A model generated the notes under the pieces. The model was not told the origin of the DNA. It searched no databases and saw nothing but the letters and a program-made list of their open reading frames with translations. A stretch of 26,572 nt of DNA, taken from NCBI GenBank assembly GCA_947382445.1, contig CANCZH010000017.1, positions 1-26,572 of the forward strand, read 5' to 3'. This document shows positions 22,659-26,572 of this stretch, one piece after another; position 1 is the first letter of the stretch; each line of letters opens with the position of its first letter. The position numbers were made by a program, and so were the translations under genes. This stretch comes from an uncultured Clostridium sp. (GTDB lineage: Bacteria; Bacillota_A; Clostridia; TANB77; CAG-508).

Positions 22659-23186
22659 ATGTTAGTTAATAAATTGGATTTTGATGATATGCATGCAAGT
22701 GAGCGTAGACTCCCATCAGTAGTAGCATTATGGAGTATTATTGATAGATTTGGAGAACTAAAACCAATAAATTATTTTGTAGATGCTTATAATTATATAT
22801 CTGTTAAACATGGGATTCCTATGGGTGGTTATGATATAAAAAAATTACCATATGATGATTTAAAATTACAATATGCTATTACAGGTGGAGTTAAATTTGA
22901 GCCAATGGGGCTTGGAGGACAATTAGAAAAAATTAAAGATGAAGCAGAAATCTGCTATTATTGTGGTGATATTCCTGTATGTCGTTATTGGAATCATAAG
23001 GATAGTGAAATTACTAAAATTGATGAAAATACTAATGAAGTATTAATAATGTTAGATACTTTAAGTGTTTTATAAGAACTACAAAATGCAATAGATGAAT
23101 TTATACATATTATCGATTTAAGTTCTAATATTATAGAATTTAAAATTAAGATATTAGATAAAGAGAATTTAAGTTGTGAAATTTAA
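22659..23186 (+). pseudogene. B3/B4 tRNA-editing-like domain protein, truncated and with in-frame stop
   Basis: The first 138 codons match the core of B3/B4 domain proteins (phenylalanyl-tRNA synthetase beta-like): INYFVDAYNYISVKHGIPMGGYD, GGVKFEPMGLGGQLEKIKDEAEICYYCGDIPVCRYWNHKD and a beta strand before TAA 23073-23075. The same frame stays open after that TAA for another 36 codons (ELQNAIDEFIHII...) to 23186, which is just what the missing C-terminal helix should look like. The N-terminus is also about 70 residues short. AAAGAGG precedes the ATG, so a shortened product may still be made. Its original role was probably tRNA or amino-acid-linked quality control. Confidence 0.75.
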
Positions 23187-23203
23187 TTTAGGAGGAAATA
23201 AAA

Positions 23204-23366
23204 ATGGAATATGTGAAAAAGTTTCCCAAAGAAGCTAGTTTTGAACAAGGTAATTTTTTAAAAGGATATACATTAAGTAATGGCAGTTTAGGTCTTAAAA
23301 TGGATTATTATGAATCCGCCATTTAATCCTAATACACATATTGATGTTAGAAAAAATGATTTATAG
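23204..23366 (+). pseudogene. Fragment of an unrecognised small protein gene
   Basis: GGAGG (23191-23195) sits 8 nt before ATG 23204 and a 40-codon frame follows (begins MEYVKKFPKEASFEQG). It stops at 23326, but the overlapping frame from 23310 continues with MNPPFNPNTHIDVRKNDL to 23366. The composition and the shared join suggest one small gene split by a frameshift. I do not recognise the family. Confidence 0.45.
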
Positions 23367-23403
23367 AAGAAAAAAATAATATAAAATTAGGAGAGTAATA
23401 GTT

Positions 23404-23934
23404 ATGAAAATATTAATGGGAACAAAAAATCCAGGGAAAATACAAGGCGCAAAAGAAGCATTTGAGAAATACTTTCAAAATGTAGATATAGATGGAATTG
23501 GTGTAAATTCTGATGTTAGTAATCAACCAATAAATGAAGAGATGATTCAAGGTGCTAAAAATAGAGTTAAAAATTTAAAAAAATATGCAAAAGAAAATAA
23601 AATAGAAGCTGATTTTTATGTATCAAGTGAAGCTGGAATTACTGATTTATTAGGAGAATGGATTGGTTTTAATGCTGCTGTTATTGAAGACAAAAATGGT
23701 TTTCAAAGTGTTGGAATAAGTCAAGGTTTCCCAATTCCAGATAAATATATAGACGAAATAAAAAGTACAGAACTTGGAAAAGTTATGGATAAAATATTTA
23801 GTGGACAAGAATTAAATAAAGGAAAAGGTGGTATAAGTTTTTTAACTAGAAATGAAGTATCAAGAATTGACTTAACAAGAAATGCGTTTGTTATGGCATT
23901 AACAAAATATATTAATGGGGATATATGGAGATAG
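23404..23934 (+). CDS. DUF84/YjjX-type inosine/xanthosine triphosphatase
   Basis: A 176-residue NTPase of the YjjX group (COG1986), which hydrolyses ITP and XTP to diphosphates, a reaction distinct from RdgB. Motifs: GTKNPGKIQGAKEAFEKYF at the start, GVNSDVSNQPINEEMIQGAKNR, and GKGGISFLTRNEVSRIDLTR with the terminal AFVMALTKY. SSEAG stands where EGG is usual. It is a second, unrelated non-canonical NTP enzyme within 2 kb of the Ham1-like gene. AGGAGA lies 9 nt before the ATG. Confidence 0.85.
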   Translation: MKILMGTKNPGKIQGAKEAFEKYFQNVDIDGIGVNSDVSNQPINEEMIQGAKNRVKNLKKYAKENKIEADFYVSSEAGITDLLGEWIGFNAAVIEDKNGFQSVGISQGFPIPDKYIDEIKSTELGKVMDKIFSGQELNKGKGGISFLTRNEVSRIDLTRNAFVMALTKYINGDIWR

Positions 23935-23955
23935 ATTAAAAAAAAGAGGTAGCAT

Positions 23956-24495
23956 ATGAGTAGAAGAATAACTTTAATCAGCTTTATAAATCAAAATGAA
24001 ATGAGTAAAGTTGATAATTTATTGATTAATATGGATGAAAAAATGTGTAAAGTGCCATATGGAATTAATGATGAAAATAGGGATAAAATAGATAACTTAC
24101 CTTATCATTTTACTATTTTTGCTACTAATAAAGAAAATCAAAACAAAATATTAGAGATGGCTCAAAAAATAAATATTGAAAAAATACAAGTTAAAGTAAA
24201 TGATATTAGAGTTATGAATGGAAGCCATGATAGCTATTGTTTATATTTATCAATAGAAGAAAATGATAAACTTAAGGATTTACAAAGAATATTTTTTAAT
24301 GAATTTCCAAAAGAAAATTATAATCCAGATAATTTTACTTTTCATATGACAATACATATTGATAAAAACTATGACAATATTTTAAAAATTCAGGATAAAT
24401 TAAAATCAAAATTTAAACCATTTCTTTTGGAATTTGATACGTTGGCATTGTTCGATTATCCAGGAGAAATGGTAGAAAAAATATCAATGAAATAA
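23956..24495 (+). CDS. 2H phosphoesterase (2'-5' RNA ligase-like)
   Basis: A 179-residue LigT-like 2H protein. The two catalytic motifs are H51-T53 in YHFTIFA and H130-T132 in FHMTIHI; the usual spacing of about 80 residues is kept. Bacterial members hydrolyse cyclic phosphates or 2'-5' linkages in RNA or nucleotides, and reversible ligation is also described. GAGGTAG precedes the ATG. It is one of several RNA/nucleotide-related genes in this run. Confidence 0.88.
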   Translation: MSRRITLISFINQNEMSKVDNLLINMDEKMCKVPYGINDENRDKIDNLPYHFTIFATNKENQNKILEMAQKINIEKIQVKVNDIRVMNGSHDSYCLYLSIEENDKLKDLQRIFFNEFPKENYNPDNFTFHMTIHIDKNYDNILKIQDKLKSKFKPFLLEFDTLALFDYPGEMVEKISMK

Positions 24496-24515
24496 ACAAA
24501 ATGGAGTGATAAAAA

Positions 24516-24944
24516 ATGGTACGAATAGGTAATAAGATAGATGGTGTTAAGTATACTAAAAGATTTGCTTCATATGTAATAATAGAAAGAAAAGAAGATA
24601 AAAAAGTAGCAATAGCCACAGATGGAACTTATTTTCTTTTAGGTGGGGGCATTGAAAATGATGAAACAGAAATTGAAGCTTTAAGAAGAGAAGTAATAGA
24701 AGAGTCTGGGTATAGTATAAAAAATATTGAATATTTTGATAAGGTTACTGCATGGGCTGATGGAGTAAAAAGAGGACCTTTAGATGTAACAGCAACTGCA
24801 TATATTGCACAATTTGATGAAAAGGTAACAGAGCCAATTGAAGAAACTCATAAAGTTTTGTGGGTAAATCCAAAAGAATATGTAGATAAACTTTTTCATG
24901 AATATCAAAGATATATATTAGAAGAATACATGAAAAGGAGATAA
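24516..24944 (+). CDS. Nudix hydrolase
   Basis: A 142-residue single-domain Nudix protein with an intact box at residues 44-66 (GGIENDETEIEALRREVIEE, then SGY). SYVIIERKEDKKVAIATDGTYFLLGG is the preceding sheet. GGAGTG precedes the ATG. Two bases separate its stop from the GTG of the peptidase gene, so they are probably coupled. The substrate is unknown. Confidence 0.9.
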   Translation: MVRIGNKIDGVKYTKRFASYVIIERKEDKKVAIATDGTYFLLGGGIENDETEIEALRREVIEESGYSIKNIEYFDKVTAWADGVKRGPLDVTATAYIAQFDEKVTEPIEETHKVLWVNPKEYVDKLFHEYQRYILEEYMKRR

Positions 24945-24946
24945 AA

Positions 24947-26269
24947 GTGGAAAGTCAAATATCTATCGAACAAATTAAAAGATTTAGAGAAATTTATAAT
25001 GAAAATAAAACCAATAAGATAATAGAAAATGCAATAACTAAAAATGGACTAGAAAATGCTTGTATTAATAGAGATATTATAATTGAAAATCAACCTATTT
25101 TTAATATTGAATTACCAGAAAGTAAAAGATATGATCAAGAAAATAGTTGGAAGTGTTGGATATATGGTGGTCTAAATGTAATAAAACATGATATTGCTAA
25201 AAATTTAGATATAAATGTAATTGATTTAGAGTTATCTAGTAATCATATAGCTTTTTTTGATAAATTAGAAAAATCTAATAATACATATGAAAATATTATA
25301 AATTGTGAAAATATTGATTTTGACTATATTAATAATGAAGAGATTGTTAAATATTGTGTTTCAGAGGGTGGATATTGGGAATGGTTTGTTTCTATTGTAA
25401 ATAAATATGGAATTGTTCCTGATGTTTATAATCCGAATGCAGTTGAAAGTACTAACTATGAAAAGATAGAGTACTTATATACTGAAAAAGTAAAAAAAGA
25501 TGTTTTAAAATTGATAGCTTTAAGAAAACAGGGAAAAGATTTAGATTTTCTGAGAGAAACTAAAAATAAATTTTTAGAAGAAAATTATATTTTATTATGT
25601 AAAATACTAGGAGAGCCAATAACAGAGTTTGATTATGAATATAAAGATAAAAATGGTAATTATAAGAGATATGAAAAATTAACTTCAATAGAATTCAAAA
25701 ATCGATTTTTGAATTTAAACTTAGATGATTTTGTTACAATAGGAAATATGCCTATGTATAACAAGGAATATTATAAAATATATAAAAAGAAATATTTAGA
25801 AAATGTATATCAAAATTCTAGTGTTAAATATTTAAATTTACCAATTGAAGAATTAAAGAAATTAACTATAAAGCAATTAAAAGATGGAATTCCAGTATAT
25901 ATGGGTGCACATATTTTTAAATTTAGAGATAATAAGTCAGGTGTATTAGATACTAGATTATATAATTATGAAGATACATTAAATTTTAATAAATTGTCTA
26001 AAGAGGAAGCACTAAATTTATATGATATTAGACTGCATCATATTATGAATTTTACTGGTGTTAATTTAGTAAATGATTTACCTCAAAGATGGAAAGTAGA
26101 GGATAGTTATGGAGATAAAGAAAAAGTAAATGGATATTATATAATGAATGATAACTTTTTCAATGAGTTTGTGTTATGCATAGTTATAGATAGAAAATAT
26201 TTATCAAATCAGCAATTACTACTATTAAATCAAGAACCAATTTATGTTGATGTAAAAGACCCTTTTTAA
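24947..26269 (+). CDS. pepC: Aminopeptidase C / bleomycin hydrolase-like cysteine peptidase (C1B)
   Basis: A 440-residue, full-length PepC-like protein that trims peptides from the N-terminus in the cytoplasm. The oxyanion Gln and catalytic Cys are Q64 and C70 in DQENSWKCWIYGGLN, and the catalytic His is H365 in HHIMNFTGV. The usual WKVENSWG reads WKVEDSYG: the catalytic Asn is Asp (D386), and the SGRC motif is SWKC. It may have altered activity. The start is GTG 24947, with AAGGAG 6 nt upstream; the Nudix stop is 2 nt before it. No secretion signal is seen. Confidence 0.85.
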   Translation: MESQISIEQIKRFREIYNENKTNKIIENAITKNGLENACINRDIIIENQPIFNIELPESKRYDQENSWKCWIYGGLNVIKHDIAKNLDINVIDLELSSNHIAFFDKLEKSNNTYENIINCENIDFDYINNEEIVKYCVSEGGYWEWFVSIVNKYGIVPDVYNPNAVESTNYEKIEYLYTEKVKKDVLKLIALRKQGKDLDFLRETKNKFLEENYILLCKILGEPITEFDYEYKDKNGNYKRYEKLTSIEFKNRFLNLNLDDFVTIGNMPMYNKEYYKIYKKKYLENVYQNSSVKYLNLPIEELKKLTIKQLKDGIPVYMGAHIFKFRDNKSGVLDTRLYNYEDTLNFNKLSKEEALNLYDIRLHHIMNFTGVNLVNDLPQRWKVEDSYGDKEKVNGYYIMNDNFFNEFVLCIVIDRKYLSNQQLLLLNQEPIYVDVKDPF

Positions 26270-26288
26270 AAAGAAATGGAGAATAAAA

Positions 26289-26572
26289 ATGGATGAAGTA
26301 AAATTAGTAAAAGAAAATAATGATTATTTTAGAGAATGGATTATAGAAGAATGGAAACATCATAATACTGTTGATTCAATATATCAATTAAGAATTATAA
26401 AACCAGAAGAGTTAACCTTTGAAGAAAATGAAGTGTACTATAAAATTATGTTTAATAATGAAATGGTTGGTTTTATTGGAATTAAGGAACGAGAAAAAGA
26501 AATATATTTGTATAGATTTTTTATAGATGAAAAGTTTAGAAATAAAGGAATAGGAACAATTGCTTTAAACAA
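26289..26572 (+). CDS. GNAT family acetyltransferase, N-terminal part (3' end outside window)
   Basis: GGAG about 9 nt upstream and the frame from ATG 26289 run open to the end of the window (94 codons). The end of the visible part, YLYRFFIDEKFRNKGIGTIALN, is the GNAT acetyl-CoA loop. The first half is lysine/glutamate-rich and typical of the fold. The gene continues beyond 26572. Confidence 0.85.
   Translation, partial: MDEVKLVKENNDYFREWIIEEWKHHNTVDSIYQLRIIKPEELTFEENEVYYKIMFNNEMVGFIGIKEREKEIYLYRFFIDEKFRNKGIGTIALN

Overview
The window looks like chromosomal accessory DNA of a very AT-rich Bacillota (Clostridia-like) bacterium. The basis is the low GC, strong AGGAGG-type Shine-Dalgarno sites, some TTG and GTG starts, intrinsic terminators with T-tracts, and the gene families present. 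No rRNA, tRNA, CRISPR array, phage or transposase gene was seen. Almost all genes lie on the plus strand as single short genes, each with its own ribosome binding site. The exceptions are a MazF/PemK-like gene, a GrpB-like gene and a tiny hydrophobic-peptide gene.

Layout. 1-1457: end of an NMT1/THI5-type ABC importer (permease tail, solute-binding protein). 1525-4707: HAD phosphatase, NAT_N/GNAT_C-type acyltransferase-like protein, SnoaL-like protein, and a Nudix-VOC fusion. 4708-6971: a TrpB2-type tryptophan synthase beta chain followed by a YbaK/PrdX-type aminoacyl-tRNA deacylase. They sit behind a long leader that I read as a classical tryptophan attenuator, plus a second tiny upstream ORF with tandem Trp codons. 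7067-10445: two unrecognised proteins, a cupin and a D-2-hydroxyacid-dehydrogenase-like protein. 10446-11283: no ordinary gene, but debris of a duplication (the tail of a second deacylase gene and a deleted copy of the 8486-9154 gene with its upstream region) flanking a compact, apparently intact type I toxin-antitoxin locus. 11284-13112: degenerate aldo/keto reductase and a Nudix-CYTH fusion. 13118-14501 (minus): MazF/PemK-like toxin without a visible antitoxin, and GrpB. 14586-26572: YmdB-like phosphodiesterase, further Nudix hydrolases, a type I phosphodiesterase, a frameshifted deaminase, a heterodimeric ABC exporter, a Ham1-like and a DUF84-like NTP pyrophosphatase, GNATs, a broken B3/B4 gene, a 2H phosphoesterase and a PepC-like peptidase.

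Two themes stand out. First, many genes act on nucleotides or tRNA: five Nudix domains, two non-canonical NTP pyrophosphatases, a deaminase, a CYTH domain, a 2H phosphoesterase, a tRNA deacylase and a B3/B4 domain. This could be a nucleotide-pool or RNA-maintenance island, but the genes may also just have accumulated one by one. Second, two small regulatory systems can be read directly from the DNA: the trpB2 attenuator (4718-4933) and a convergent toxin/antisense-RNA locus (10628-10880). The latter has the architecture of the pAD1 par (Fst) locus but encodes a different toxin peptide. It is the most novel-looking element in the window.
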